From Nocardioides cynanchi (lineage in GTDB: Bacteria > Actinomycetota > Actinomycetes > Propionibacteriales > Nocardioidaceae), in the NCBI RefSeq assembly GCF_008761635.1, contig NZ_CP044344.1:2914001-2978000 (forward strand): a stretch of DNA of 64,000 nt, in the 5' to 3' direction. A model generated the notes under the pieces. That model worked only from the letters and a program-made list of their open reading frames with translations. It was not told the DNA's origin and ran no database searches. Below, piece after piece: positions 37,667-45,860 of this stretch. Position 1 is the first letter of the stretch, and each line of letters begins with the position of its first letter. A program made the position numbers and the translations under genes.

Positions 37667-38707
37667 TCAGGACGCTGACGTCGTACGCCGGGACCGGCCG
37701 CGGGAGAGATCCTGCGGCCGGTTCTCGGCTATCCAGGCGTCGATCCGCTCCCACCAGCCGAACAGCCACTCGATCCGGGCCTCGCGCTCCGCGGGGATCT
37801 CCTCGCGCGGCACCTGCCACCAGCGCATGGTGATCACCTTGTCCATGGGCAGCTCGCGCCACACGTCGCCCACCGTGAGCATGTGGTCCAGCCCGGTGTG
37901 CGCGACCAGCACGACGTCGGCGTCCGGCGCCGAGTCGAGCGCGGCCAGGAAGCCGCCCGGGCGGGGCGCCAGCACGTGGGTCATCCGCTCGGCACGGCGA
38001 GCCATCCGCTCCATGCCGAGCTTGCGCAGGCGGTCGATGCCACGGCGGCGCCGGGCCGGAGTGAAGTTGCCGCCCTCGGGGAAGATCACGAACGCGTCGT
38101 TCTCGTCGAGGCCGCGGGCGAGAGCGGCGATCTCCGACTCGAAGTCCTGGCCGGCGCGCGGGTTGGTGGAGATGAAGCTGGCCGGGATCCGGTGCAGGAT
38201 CACGTCGATCATCGGGTCCCACGCCAGGGTGTCCTTGAGCACCACGCGCGGCTCGCGGTGGTACCAGTCCATCAGGGCATGGATCAGGATCAGCGAGTCG
38301 CCGGGCCCGGCGTGGCGGCAGGCGACGATCAGCGGCACGCCCGGGTGCGCGTCCGGGCTGGGGCCGTCGGTCTCGATACGGAGCTTGAGCACCCGGCGCG
38401 CCTCGCCGAACAGCACCCAGAGCAGGCCCTCGGTCAGGTCGTAGTGGATCCCCTCGAAGTACGGCGTACGCAGGCGTCGCCCGAACCCGGCGGCGACCCA
38501 CAGCCCGAGGAGCACCACCAGCAGGACGCTCTCGCAGGTGACGTAGACGACGAAGAGCCACAGCAGCCGCAGGGCGCGCCAGCGGCCGGGCAGGATCGGC
38601 GTCAGCGCCGCCGCGGCGATCAGCCACAGCGGGAGCGTCACCCAGAGGGCGACCGCCAGGCCGATCATCGCCGGCGCGATCACCAGGCGCCGCAGGACCC
38701 AGATCAC
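37667..38707 (-). CDS. PlsC-like 1-acyl-glycerol-3-phosphate acyltransferase family protein
   Basis: A 346-residue membrane protein. Several N-terminal hydrophobic helices precede an acyltransferase core in which VACRHAGPGDSLIL fits the HX4D motif (H-AGPGD), with ASFISTNPRAGQ, FVIFPEGGNFTP (the EGG block) and later VLVAHTGLDHML. It would transfer an acyl group to a lysophospholipid or related acceptor. The GTG at 38707 overlaps the patatin stop by 4 bp (GTGA), so the acyltransferase is coupled to a lipase-like gene and may remodel lipids with it. Confidence 0.82.
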   Translation of the reverse strand: MIWVLRRLVIAPAMIGLAVALWVTLPLWLIAAAALTPILPGRWRALRLLWLFVVYVTCESVLLVVLLGLWVAAGFGRRLRTPYFEGIHYDLTEGLLWVLFGEARRVLKLRIETDGPSPDAHPGVPLIVACRHAGPGDSLILIHALMDWYHREPRVVLKDTLAWDPMIDVILHRIPASFISTNPRAGQDFESEIAALARGLDENDAFVIFPEGGNFTPARRRRGIDRLRKLGMERMARRAERMTHVLAPRPGGFLAALDSAPDADVVLVAHTGLDHMLTVGDVWRELPMDKVITMRWWQVPREEIPAEREARIEWLFGWWERIDAWIAENRPQDLSRGRSRRTTSAS

Positions 38708-39522
38708 CGGAGCGCCGCGAGGTAGTCCCGAGAGGCTTCGTAGCTGGCGTCGATCCGGTTGCGGACCCGGGAGAAGTCGCGGTGGGCGAGCAGCGAGTCG
38801 TCCCGGCTCGTCGTACCCCGGGCCGGGAGCACGTGCGCCTCCACGCCCTCGGGCAGCTCGGCCAGCTCGCGGGCGAAGCGGTGCCGCCGGGCGATCTCGA
38901 ACGACACCCGCGCGACCTCCCACGGCCGGTGCGGCACCTGGAGAGGCCGGTCGATGCGTCCCACCTGGAGCACGAAGACCCGGTCGGCGCCCAGGGCCAC
39001 GGCGCGCCCGAGCGGGATCGAGTTCACGATGCCGCCGTCGAGGAAGTGCTCGTCACCGACCTTGGCCGGCGGCAGCAGGCCGGGGACCGCCGCGCTGGCC
39101 ATGATCGCGTCGACCAGCCGGCCGCTGGTGAACCAGTGCTCCGCGGCCCGCTCGATGCTGGCAGCGCAGACCTGGAAGCGCACCGGCAGGTCCTCGAAGG
39201 TGGTCTCGCCGAACTCCGCGATCAGTCGCTTCTGCATCGGCCCGGAGGAGTAGATGTGGGTGCCGGTCGAGACGGCACGGCGTACCGTCCGCAGCGGGCG
39301 GTCGGCGATCGTGCGCGCGGTCTCGGTGTCCTGCCAGAGCTCGGTCAGGCGGTCGATCACCGCCGCGGTCGGGTCGCGGGCGACCATCGCCCCGTTCAGG
39401 GCGCCGACGCTGGTGCCCAGGACCAGGTCCGGACCGATGCCGGCCTCGAAGAGCGCTCGCAGCATGCCCACCTCGGCAGCACCCAGCACCCCACCGCCCC
39501 CGAGCACGAACGCCGTCGTCAT
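38704..39522 (-). CDS. patatin-like phospholipase
   Basis: A 272-residue enzyme with the catalytic dyad fold. The oxyanion loop is VLGGGGVLGAAEVGML, the nucleophile serine is in LGTSVGALNGAMVA (GxSxG), and the aspartate is in FLDGGIVNSIPL (DGG). Patatins hydrolyse acyl chains from phospholipids or other esters. It lies in an operon with the PlsC-like acyltransferase and behind the DUF3817 gene. Confidence 0.93.
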   Translation of the reverse strand: MTTAFVLGGGGVLGAAEVGMLRALFEAGIGPDLVLGTSVGALNGAMVARDPTAAVIDRLTELWQDTETARTIADRPLRTVRRAVSTGTHIYSSGPMQKRLIAEFGETTFEDLPVRFQVCAASIERAAEHWFTSGRLVDAIMASAAVPGLLPPAKVGDEHFLDGGIVNSIPLGRAVALGADRVFVLQVGRIDRPLQVPHRPWEVARVSFEIARRHRFARELAELPEGVEAHVLPARGTTSRDDSLLAHRDFSRVRNRIDASYEASRDYLAALR

Positions 39523-39537
39523 CGGGCCATTCTGGGG

Positions 39538-39596
39538 TAGTCCGTGACGTTCGGGCCCCATCGGGGCCCGGGATGGGGCGCTTTCGTCACGGACTA
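39538..39596. terminator. large compound dyad between DUF3817 and patatin genes
   Basis: Outer perfect 12-bp arms TAGTCCGTGACG (39538-39549) and CGTCACGGACTA (39585-39596), with an inner hairpin CGGGCCCC/GGGGCCCG (39552-39570). The outer right arm contains the DUF3817 stop codon. It is likely a terminator or processing hairpin, or a palindromic binding site. Confidence 0.5.
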
Positions 39597-39938
39597 TCCG
39601 GGAACGGGGGCGAGCTCGGGGTGCTCGGCGCGGATCCGGCGGGTCACGACCCGCTCCACCCAGAAGATCACCAGGGGGATCAGTCCGGCCGCCAGCACGA
39701 GCAGCGCGAAGGGCAGTGACCAGCGGGTCTGGCGCCACAGCAGGAACGAGACCACGACGTAGACGATGAAGACCCAGCCGTGGGCGACCCACATGATGCT
39801 GGCGGCCTCGCCGAAGCGCTGGAGGCTGCTGCCCTGAGCGGGGAGGTAGCGCAGCGGCAGCGCCACCAGCGAGCAGAAGGCGAGCAGGACGCCGACGAGG
39901 ATCGCCAGGAAGCGGTAGGCGGGGAAGAGCTTGGACAC
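39594..39938 (-). CDS. DUF3817 membrane protein
   Basis: A 114-residue protein with three or four membrane helices (FLAILVGVLLAFCSLVALPL, MWVAHGWVFIVYVVVSFLLW, FALLVLAAGLIPLVIFWVER). The HGW...Y pattern and size fit DUF3817, often encoded beside SURF1-like or gluconate/cytochrome genes in Actinobacteria. The function is unknown. The GTG at 39938 is used; the frame remains open upstream but overlaps the SURF1 gene. Confidence 0.85.
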   Translation of the reverse strand: MSKLFPAYRFLAILVGVLLAFCSLVALPLRYLPAQGSSLQRFGEAASIMWVAHGWVFIVYVVVSFLLWRQTRWSLPFALLVLAAGLIPLVIFWVERVVTRRIRAEHPELAPVPG

Positions 39939-39961
39939 AACCTCGAATCTAGCCGGGGCGC

Positions 39962-40744
39962 CTAGGCCTGCGCTGCGGCCCCCGGATCGGGCAGCACGTC
40001 CTCGGCCAGCCAGCGCCACCACATGAACACCACGAACGCCGCGAAGAACCACCACTGGAGGGCGTAGAGGAGGTTGCGCAGCGCCGTGGACGCATCGGCG
40101 CCGGGCAGGTGGGGTGCCTGCGCAGCAGTCAGGCCGGTCATCCCGCTGACGGTCTGCCCCTGGGGTACGGCGCGGCTCGTCGCGATCGCGTAGCCGCCGT
40201 ACAGGTCGTGCCCCGTCAGCGGCACCAGCCCGGTGATGCTCAGCGCCGGGAGGGTCCGGTCGTGCGGGTCGTCGTCGACCGGCCCGCTGTCGTCCGACGG
40301 CTGGAGGAGCCCCACCAGGGACGCCCTGCCGTGCGGCGGCGCCGGTACGCCGTGCGACGGGGCCACCCACCCGCGCACGATCGGGATCTCCGAGCCCGAC
40401 GAGGTCAGCACCGGGGTGACCACCCAGGTGCCCGTCGCGCCACCCTGCTGCTGCCCCGTCACCAGCACCGTCTCGCGCGGCACCCAGGTCCCCTCGACGA
40501 GCACCGGCCGGCCCAGCCCGACGTCGGGGTACGCCGCGTCGGGACCGAGCACGGAGTCGAGCGGCACCGGCGCCTGCCGGGTGACCGCGACCGAGCTCTG
40601 CGCACGGTGGTCCTGCCAGACGTGCAGCTGCCAGCGGCCGAGCAGGAGGCAGCCGACGATCCCCGCCAGGGCCAGCAGGTGGATCGGCCAGGTCGCCGGT
40701 GCCGTGGCCCGTCGTACGACGGAGGCGGGGGCGGCGGTCGGCAC
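39962..40744 (-). CDS. SURF1-family protein
   Basis: A 260-residue membrane protein with an N-terminal helix (IHLLALAGIVGCLLLGRWQL), a large outside domain, and a C-terminal helix (LLYALQWWFFAAFVVFMWWR). The conserved GRWQL, the EGTWVPRETVLV block and QWW are SURF1 hallmarks. SURF1 helps insert haem or assemble cytochrome aa3 oxidase. It lies 9 bp after arsC on the same strand, so it may be read from the ars promoter, though the functions look unrelated. Confidence 0.9.
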   Translation of the reverse strand: MPTAAPASVVRRATAPATWPIHLLALAGIVGCLLLGRWQLHVWQDHRAQSSVAVTRQAPVPLDSVLGPDAAYPDVGLGRPVLVEGTWVPRETVLVTGQQQGGATGTWVVTPVLTSSGSEIPIVRGWVAPSHGVPAPPHGRASLVGLLQPSDDSGPVDDDPHDRTLPALSITGLVPLTGHDLYGGYAIATSRAVPQGQTVSGMTGLTAAQAPHLPGADASTALRNLLYALQWWFFAAFVVFMWWRWLAEDVLPDPGAAAQA

Positions 40745-40753
40745 CCGCCAAGG

Positions 40754-41179
40754 CTAGTCAGCCGGTGTGTGTGCGCCCGAGGACGGGACGAGCTCGGTGA
40801 CCAGGGCCTCGACCCGGCGCCGGATCTCGTCGCGGATCGGCCGGACCTCCTCGATCGGCCGACCGGCGGGGTCGTCCAGCTGCCAGTCCTCGTAGCGGGT
40901 CCCGGGGAAGAACGGGCAGGCGTCGCCGCAGCCCATGGTGACGACCACGTCGCTGGCGCGCACGTCGTCCGGGTCGAGGACCCGCGGCTGGGCCCCGGCG
41001 ATGTCGATCCCCTCCTCGGCCATCGCCTGCACGGCCATCGGGTTGATCCGCTCGCCGGGCTCGGAGCCGGCCGAGAGGACCTTGACCCGGTCACCGGCGA
41101 GGTGCCTCAGGTAGCCGGCGGCCATCTGAGACCGGCCGGCGTTGTGGATGCAGACGAACAGGACTGCGGGCCTGGTCAC
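40754..41179 (-). CDS. arsC: arsenate reductase (low-MW tyrosine phosphatase type)
   Basis: A 141-residue enzyme. The P-loop VLFVCIHNAGRSQMAAGYLR holds the catalytic Cys-x5-Arg. The MGCGDACPFFPG segment carries further cysteines, and DWQLDDPAGRPIEEVR is family-typical. It reduces arsenate to arsenite in the cytoplasm using thioredoxin or mycothiol/mycoredoxin. The GTG at 41179 overlaps the acr3 stop (GTGA). It is the third gene of arsR-acr3-arsC. Confidence 0.95.
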   Translation of the reverse strand: MTRPAVLFVCIHNAGRSQMAAGYLRHLAGDRVKVLSAGSEPGERINPMAVQAMAEEGIDIAGAQPRVLDPDDVRASDVVVTMGCGDACPFFPGTRYEDWQLDDPAGRPIEEVRPIRDEIRRRVEALVTELVPSSGAHTPAD

Positions 41180-42300
41180 AGTGGTGCTCCCTGGGTGCTC
41201 TCGCGGGTGGTGGGGTAGAAGCGGCGGCGCGCCCACAGGGCGACGTACACCAAGCCGACCAGGACCGGCACCTCGATCAGCGGTCCGACCACCCCGGCCA
41301 GCGCCTGGCCGGAGGTCACCCCGAAGACGCCGATCGCGACCGCGATCGCGAGCTCGAAGTTGTTGCCGGCCGCGGTGAAGGCGAGGGTCGCGGTGCGCGG
41401 GTAGGACATCTGGAGGGCATGGCCGAGGGCGAAGGCACCGGTCCACATCAGGGCGAAGTAGGCCAGCAGGGGCAGGGCGATCCGGGCCACGTCGAGTGGG
41501 CGGCTGGTGATGGTGTCGCCCTGGAGGGCGAAGAGGACCACGATCGTGAACAGCAGCCCGTGGAGCGCGGCCGGCCCGATCCGGGGCAGGAACGTCGACT
41601 CGTACCACTCCCGCCCGCGGGCACGCTCGCCCAGGGTGCGGGTCAGGAACCCGGCCAGCAGCGGGATGCCCAGGAAGACCAGGACGGACCGGGCGATCTC
41701 CCAGACCGAGACGTGGAGGCCGCCGCCGTTGCCGGTGCTGTCCAGGCCGAGCCAGCCGGGCAGCACCTCGAGGTAGAACCAGCCGAGGGCCGCGAACGCC
41801 ACGATCTGGAAGACCGAGTTGATCGCCACCAGGATCGCGGCGGCCTCGCGGTCTCCGCAGGCCAGCTCGTTCCAGATCAGCACCATCGCGATGCACCGGG
41901 CCAGGCCGACGATGATCAGCCCGGTGCGGTACGCCGGGAGGTCGGGCAGCATCAGCCAGGCCAGGGCGAACATCAGGGCGGGGCCGAGCACCCAGTTCAG
42001 GGCGATCGAGGAGACCAGGAGCCGTTTGTCCGCGGTGACGTGGCCCAGCTCGTCGTAGCGGACCTTGGCCAGCACCGGGTACATCATCACCAGGAGCCCG
42101 ATCGCGATCGGCAGCGACACCGAGCCGATCTCGACCTTCGACAGGGCGCCGTCGAGCCCCGGGACGATCCGCCCGAGGAGCAGCCCGGCCACCATGGCCG
42201 CGATGATCCACACCGGCAGGAACCGGTCGAGCGTCGAGAGCCGCCGGAGGACCGCGGCGTCCTCGGGCGCCTGCGCGGTCTCGCGGACAAGATCGCTCAT
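41176..42300 (-). CDS. acr3: arsenite efflux transporter, ACR3 family
   Basis: A 374-residue membrane protein with ten predicted helices. The ACR3 signature is visible in LARCIAMVLIWNELACGD (with the conserved Cys) and FTAAGNNFELAIAVAI. Arsenite made by ArsC is exported from the cell. The gene overlaps arsR by 4 bp (ATGA) and arsC by 4 bp, so the three are tightly coupled. Confidence 0.95.
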   Translation of the reverse strand: MSDLVRETAQAPEDAAVLRRLSTLDRFLPVWIIAAMVAGLLLGRIVPGLDGALSKVEIGSVSLPIAIGLLVMMYPVLAKVRYDELGHVTADKRLLVSSIALNWVLGPALMFALAWLMLPDLPAYRTGLIIVGLARCIAMVLIWNELACGDREAAAILVAINSVFQIVAFAALGWFYLEVLPGWLGLDSTGNGGGLHVSVWEIARSVLVFLGIPLLAGFLTRTLGERARGREWYESTFLPRIGPAALHGLLFTIVVLFALQGDTITSRPLDVARIALPLLAYFALMWTGAFALGHALQMSYPRTATLAFTAAGNNFELAIAVAIGVFGVTSGQALAGVVGPLIEVPVLVGLVYVALWARRRFYPTTRESTQGAPL

Positions 42301-42680
42301 CCGGGCAGCCCGCCGAGCAGCGCGCCCAGGTCGGCGAGGGCCGCGGGGCGGATGCGGTAGTAGACCCACACCCCGCGCTTGTTGCGATCGAGCAGCCCGA
42401 CCTCGTGCAGCACCTTGAGATGGTGGCTGATCGTCGGCTGCGACAGGTCGAAGGCGTCGTTCAGGTCGCAGACGCAGGCCTCGCCGTCGGCGTGCGAGGC
42501 GATCATCGACATCAGCCGGAGCCGGACCGGGTCGGCCAGCGCCTTGAGCAGGGGCGCGATCCGCTCGGCTGCCTCACCCGACAGGGGTTCCTGCATCAGC
42601 GGCGAGCAGCACGCGACGGTCTCCACCGGCGTCAGCTCCAGGACCCGGCGCGGGGGTACGACCACCTGAGACTTCGACAT
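42297..42680 (-). CDS. arsR: ArsR/SmtB-family arsenic-responsive repressor
   Basis: A 127-residue winged-helix repressor. The helix-turn-helix is FDLSQPTISHHLKVLHEVGL (about residues 79-98). Cysteines occur in ETVACCSPL near the N-terminus and EACVCDLND just before the DNA-binding helix, which can form an As(III) site. It should repress both its own operon and the divergent cadI/arsI gene through the palindromes at 42680-42745 and release on arsenite. Confidence 0.95.
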   Translation of the reverse strand: MSKSQVVVPPRRVLELTPVETVACCSPLMQEPLSGEAAERIAPLLKALADPVRLRLMSMIASHADGEACVCDLNDAFDLSQPTISHHLKVLHEVGLLDRNKRGVWVYYRIRPAALADLGALLGGLPG

Positions 42681-42745
42681 GTGTCTATGTTGACACAGAT
42701 CGATGTCTGGAGCACACTCGAGGTATCATATAGACATTCATCTAT
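42680..42745. promoter_or_regulatory. divergent ars promoter region with two operators
   Basis: A palindrome TGTGTC-TATGTT-GACACA (42680-42697) overlaps the arsR start codon. A second, ATAGA-CATTCA-TCTAT (42730-42745), lies just before the ribosome site of the divergent gene. A -10-like TATCAT (42724-42729) points right. The two dyads flank the shared promoter and are likely ArsR sites. Confidence 0.6.
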
Positions 42746-42758
42746 GTAAGGAGTGATC

Positions 42759-43196
42759 ATGTCCCGCATCCAGCTGGCCCTCAACGTCGACGATCTCGCG
42801 GAGTCCATCACCTTCTACACCGCGCTCTTCGGCACCGAGCCGGCCAAGATCAAGCCCGGCTACGCCAACTTCGCGGTGGCCGAGCCCCCACTGAAGCTCG
42901 TCCTGATCGAGAATGCCGGCCAGGGCGGCACGATCAACCACCTGGGCGTCGAGGTCCCCGACGTGGAGACGGTCGACGCCGAGCAGACCCGGCTCGCCGG
43001 CTCCGGTCTCGCCTCGGTCGACGAGCGGGGCACCACGTGCTGCTACGCCCTCCAGGACAAGTTCTGGGTCGAGGGCGCGCCGAACGGGGAGAGCTGGGAG
43101 GTCTACACCGTGCTCGCCGACAGCGAGACCTTCGACGCCGCGGGCGCGACGTGCCGCACCACCGCCGACGAGTCGTCGGCAGCCGCCTGCTGCTGA
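42759..43196 (+). CDS. cadI: CadI/ArsI-type vicinal oxygen chelate protein (C-As lyase family)
   Basis: A 145-residue protein very like mycobacterial CadI: SRIQLALNVDDL start, KPGYANFAVAEPPLKLVLIE, NHLGVEV with a metal-binding His, the vicinal cysteine pair in GTTCCYALQDKFWV, and SWEVYTVLADSETF with the glutamate ligand. ArsI members cut the C-As bond of trivalent methyl- and aryl-arsenicals. A CC pair ends the protein. The ATG at 42759 is chosen with AAGGAG 6 nt upstream. It is divergent from arsR. Confidence 0.9.
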   Translation: MSRIQLALNVDDLAESITFYTALFGTEPAKIKPGYANFAVAEPPLKLVLIENAGQGGTINHLGVEVPDVETVDAEQTRLAGSGLASVDERGTTCCYALQDKFWVEGAPNGESWEVYTVLADSETFDAAGATCRTTADESSAAACC

Positions 43197-43204
43197 CCGG
43201 ATAC

Positions 43205-43246
43205 TGGTATGACCACTTGACCAACGTCGGAGGTCGTTCCTAGCGT
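43205..43246 (+). promoter_or_regulatory. GntR promoter with FadR-type operator; leaderless start
   Basis: TGGTATGACCA (43205-43215) fits the FadR-subfamily operator pattern TGGTnnnACCA. It is just upstream of -35 TTGACC (43217-43222) and -10 TAGCGT (43241-43246), spacer 18. The start would fall at or next to the ATG at 43254, giving a leaderless, self-regulated mRNA. Confidence 0.6.
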
Positions 43247-43253
43247 CGCGGGC

Positions 43254-43973
43254 ATGCCGCTGCAGCCCGTGCATCGTCGCTCGGTCCCCGACGAGGTCTT
43301 CGACCAGGTCCTCGGCGAGGTCGTGGCCGGCCGCTTCGGTGCCGGCGAGGCGCTGCCCAGCGAGCGCCGCCTCGCCGAGGTGCTCGGGGTGTCGCGACCG
43401 GCCGTGCGCGAGGCGCTCCAGCGGATGGCCCAGACCCGCCTGCTCGAGGTGCGGCACGGCGGGGCGACCACCGTGCGCGACTTCCAGCGGTACGCCGGCC
43501 TCGACCTGCTGCCCACGCTGCTCGTGAGGGACGGCTCGGTCGACCTCGCCGTGGCTCGCAGCGTGGTCGAGGCTCGGCTGCTGATCGGCCCCGGCGTCGC
43601 GGCCCTGGCCGCCCAGCGTCGTACCCCCGGACTCATCGACCGGCTCGCCGAGGTCGTCGACGCCTACGACGCGTGCGACGAGGCGGTCGAGACCCAGCGG
43701 CTCGCTCTGGGCTACTGGGACCTGGTCGTCGACGCGGCGGACTCGGTCACCTTCCGCCTGCTCTTCAACAGCCTGCGCGCGGCCTACGAGCCGGCGCTGG
43801 CCGTCCTGGCCCCGCTGCTGGGCTCGGAGCCGGGTCGCGCCGGTGCCTACCGCGTGCTGACCGCCGCGATCGGCGAGGGCGACCCCGACACCACCCGTGC
43901 GGCCGCCGAGCGCGTGCTGCGCACCAGCACCGACGCCCTGCTCACCGCCCTCGACGCCGTGGAGGCCCGATGA
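43254..43973 (+). CDS. FadR-subfamily GntR transcriptional regulator
   Basis: A 239-residue regulator. The winged helix lies in the first 70 residues (FGAGEALPSERRLAEVLGVS RPAVREALQRM), followed by an FCD-type all-helical effector domain. The effector is unknown. It overlaps the downstream membrane hydroxylase gene by 4 bp (ATGA), so that enzyme is the likely target together with its own promoter. The regulator probably responds to a fatty or organic acid (family inference). Confidence 0.88.
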   Translation: MPLQPVHRRSVPDEVFDQVLGEVVAGRFGAGEALPSERRLAEVLGVSRPAVREALQRMAQTRLLEVRHGGATTVRDFQRYAGLDLLPTLLVRDGSVDLAVARSVVEARLLIGPGVAALAAQRRTPGLIDRLAEVVDAYDACDEAVETQRLALGYWDLVVDAADSVTFRLLFNSLRAAYEPALAVLAPLLGSEPGRAGAYRVLTAAIGEGDPDTTRAAAERVLRTSTDALLTALDAVEAR

Positions 43974-44683
43974 CCGACGACCCCGTGGACCAGCTCGCCC
44001 GCGAGCGCCTCGCCGCCGACGAGGCCCGGATCACCGGGCCACGGCGCCGCCACCTCGGCCTGCGTGCCGTGGCCGTGGAGTTCTGGCGGCATCCCTCCCC
44101 CTGGCTCATCTCGGGGTTCCTGCTCGGGTCGGTGGTCGGCCGGGTGGTCGTCGGCGGCGGCTCCTGGTGGGAGCTCCTGATCCCGGTCGCGCTGGTCGCC
44201 CTGTTCCCGGTGATCGAGTGGGTGATCCACGTCGGGATCCTGCACTGGCGGCCACGACGGGTCGCCGGCGTCGAGGTCGACTCGCTGCTCGCCCGCAAGC
44301 ACCGCGAGCACCATGCCGACCCCCGCGACCTGCCCCTGGTGTTCATCCCGTGGCAGGTCCTCACCTGGCTGCTCCCGGCGTACGTCGCGGTGGCACTGCT
44401 GGCGTTCCCGAGCCGGCCGGCCGCCTGGTCCCTGCTGGTGTCGGTCTACGCCCTGAAGTTCGGCTACGAGTGGACCCACTACCTGATCCACAGCGACTAC
44501 CGCCCTCGCACCCGGCTCTATCGTGCGGTGTGGCGCAACCACCGGCTGCACCACTACAAGAACGAGCACTACTGGTTCACCGTCACCAGCGCCGGCACCG
44601 CGGACCGCCTCTTCGGCACCTACCCCGACCCCGAGACGGTGGCCACTTCGCCGACCGCGAAGAACCTGCACGGCGTCGCCTGA
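43970..44683 (+). CDS. fatty acid hydroxylase/sterol desaturase-family membrane enzyme
   Basis: A 237-residue membrane di-iron enzyme. Histidine clusters are EWVIHVGILH, ARKHREHHADP, THYLIHSDY and WRNHRLHHYKNEHYW, matching the HX3H/HX2HH pattern of the superfamily. Two or three hydrophobic segments flank them. It would hydroxylate or desaturate a lipid or carotenoid at the membrane; the substrate is unknown. It is coupled to the GntR gene by a 4-bp overlap. Confidence 0.88.
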   Translation: MTDDPVDQLARERLAADEARITGPRRRHLGLRAVAVEFWRHPSPWLISGFLLGSVVGRVVVGGGSWWELLIPVALVALFPVIEWVIHVGILHWRPRRVAGVEVDSLLARKHREHHADPRDLPLVFIPWQVLTWLLPAYVAVALLAFPSRPAAWSLLVSVYALKFGYEWTHYLIHSDYRPRTRLYRAVWRNHRLHHYKNEHYWFTVTSAGTADRLFGTYPDPETVATSPTAKNLHGVA

Positions 44684-44815
44684 GACGGAGGCGTCACTGG
44701 GACTGCGATCCTCGTGAGCATCGCGGCATCAGTCGTCCTCGGGAACGCGGCAGCCCCTCGCCGCCGCCCCCGGAACGGGGATGCTGGCCGGGCAGCAGCA
44801 GAAGGGAGGAGCGCG

Positions 44816-45193
44816 ATGAGCATCCAGCTCAACCACACGATCGTCCACGTCTCCGACAAGGACCGCGCCGCGGAGGACCTGGCCGCGATCCTCGGGCTCG
44901 CTCCCCCGGGGACCTACGGCCCGTTCCGGGTCCTGGAGCTCGCCAACGGCGTCTCGCTGGACTTCGCCGACGACCACGGCGACCCCGACGGGCAGCACTA
45001 CGCCTTCCTCGTGGAGGAGACCGAGTTCGACGCGATCCGGCAGCGGATCGTGGACCGCGGCCTGGACTTCTGGGCCGACCCGTTCCATCGTCGTCCGGGC
45101 GTGGTCAACACCAACGACGGTGGGCGCGGCCTCTACTGGTCCGACGCCGACGGCCACAACCTGGAGATCCTGACCGTCCCCTACGGCGGCTGA
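44816..45193 (+). CDS. VOC (glyoxalase/dioxygenase-fold) family protein
   Basis: A 125-residue protein with the vicinal oxygen chelate fold: LNHTIVHVSDKDRAAEDLAA, HYAFLVEETEFDAIRQRI, and GRGLYWSDADGHNLEILTVP, giving the His/Glu metal ligands. The ATG at 44816 has an AAGGGAGGA ribosome site, unlike the upstream in-frame starts. The reaction cannot be assigned from sequence. It is followed after 24 bp by a cupin gene. Confidence 0.85.
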   Translation: MSIQLNHTIVHVSDKDRAAEDLAAILGLAPPGTYGPFRVLELANGVSLDFADDHGDPDGQHYAFLVEETEFDAIRQRIVDRGLDFWADPFHRRPGVVNTNDGGRGLYWSDADGHNLEILTVPYGG

Positions 45194-45217
45194 CCGCCCG
45201 ACCGGAAGCGAGGCACC

Positions 45218-45730
45218 GTGTCCGCACCCGACCCTTCACACACGTCGTACCCTCCCCCGACCTATCTCGGCGAGCACGGTGAGGTCACCGCGACCGTGCG
45301 CCGCGCCGACGCCGAGCCCGAGCTCAGCTACCGCGCCGGGGGGACGGTCAGCTACCTGGCGACGACCGAGTCGACGAACGGCCAGTTCGGGCTCTACCGC
45401 TGGGACTTCGGCACCAACGTCAGCGGTCCCGACCCCCACTTCCACCGGACCATCTCGGAGACGTTCTTCATCCTCTCCGGCACGGTCCGGGTCTACGACG
45501 GGCGCGACTGGCTCGATGCCCGCGCCGGCGACTTCATGTTCGTGCCGGCCGGTGGCATCCACGGCTTCCGCAACGAGTCGCAGGCTCGGGCCTCGATGTT
45601 GCTGCTCTTCGCTCCGGGCGCGCCACGCGAGGAGTACTTCGAGACCCTCAAGCGCCTCGGTGAGGGCCTGACCATGACCTCCGACGAGCGCGAGTCCTTC
45701 TACGCAGCGCACGACAACATCTGGCTCTGA
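45218..45730 (+). CDS. cupin-domain protein
   Basis: A 170-residue protein with one conserved cupin barrel. Motif 1 is GPDPHFHRTISETFFILSG (His-x-His...Glu), and motif 2 is GDFMFVPAGGIHGFRNESQA. It is probably a metal-dependent dioxygenase or isomerase, or a binding protein. The GTG at 45218 is used. It lies after the VOC gene and is likely cotranscribed. Confidence 0.85.
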   Translation: MSAPDPSHTSYPPPTYLGEHGEVTATVRRADAEPELSYRAGGTVSYLATTESTNGQFGLYRWDFGTNVSGPDPHFHRTISETFFILSGTVRVYDGRDWLDARAGDFMFVPAGGIHGFRNESQARASMLLLFAPGAPREEYFETLKRLGEGLTMTSDERESFYAAHDNIWL

Positions 45731-45743
45731 GCAGGTCCTTGCG

Positions 45744-45836
45744 ACACCCCCAGGGGTATGAGGTCCCGTCCGTACGGGACGTCCGGCTCTGACCGCCGCG
45801 CACCCCGCTTCCTAGCGTTGGTGTCGGACAACCACG
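45744..45836 (+). promoter_or_regulatory. CsoR/CstR-like operator and promoter of the sulfide operon
   Basis: ACACCCCCAGGGGTAT (45744-45759) is a near-perfect CsoR-family operator (ATACCCn..GGGTAT type). A second dyad GTCCCGT-CCGT-ACGGGAC lies at 45763-45780. A promoter CTGACC-N18-TAGCGT follows (about 45789-45818). The -35/-10 pair resembles the GntR promoter at 43217-43246. CsoR-family members such as CstR sense persulfides, which fits the genes downstream. Confidence 0.55.
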
Positions 45837-45860
45837 TCCCTCGGCGTGAGGAGCAGGACC

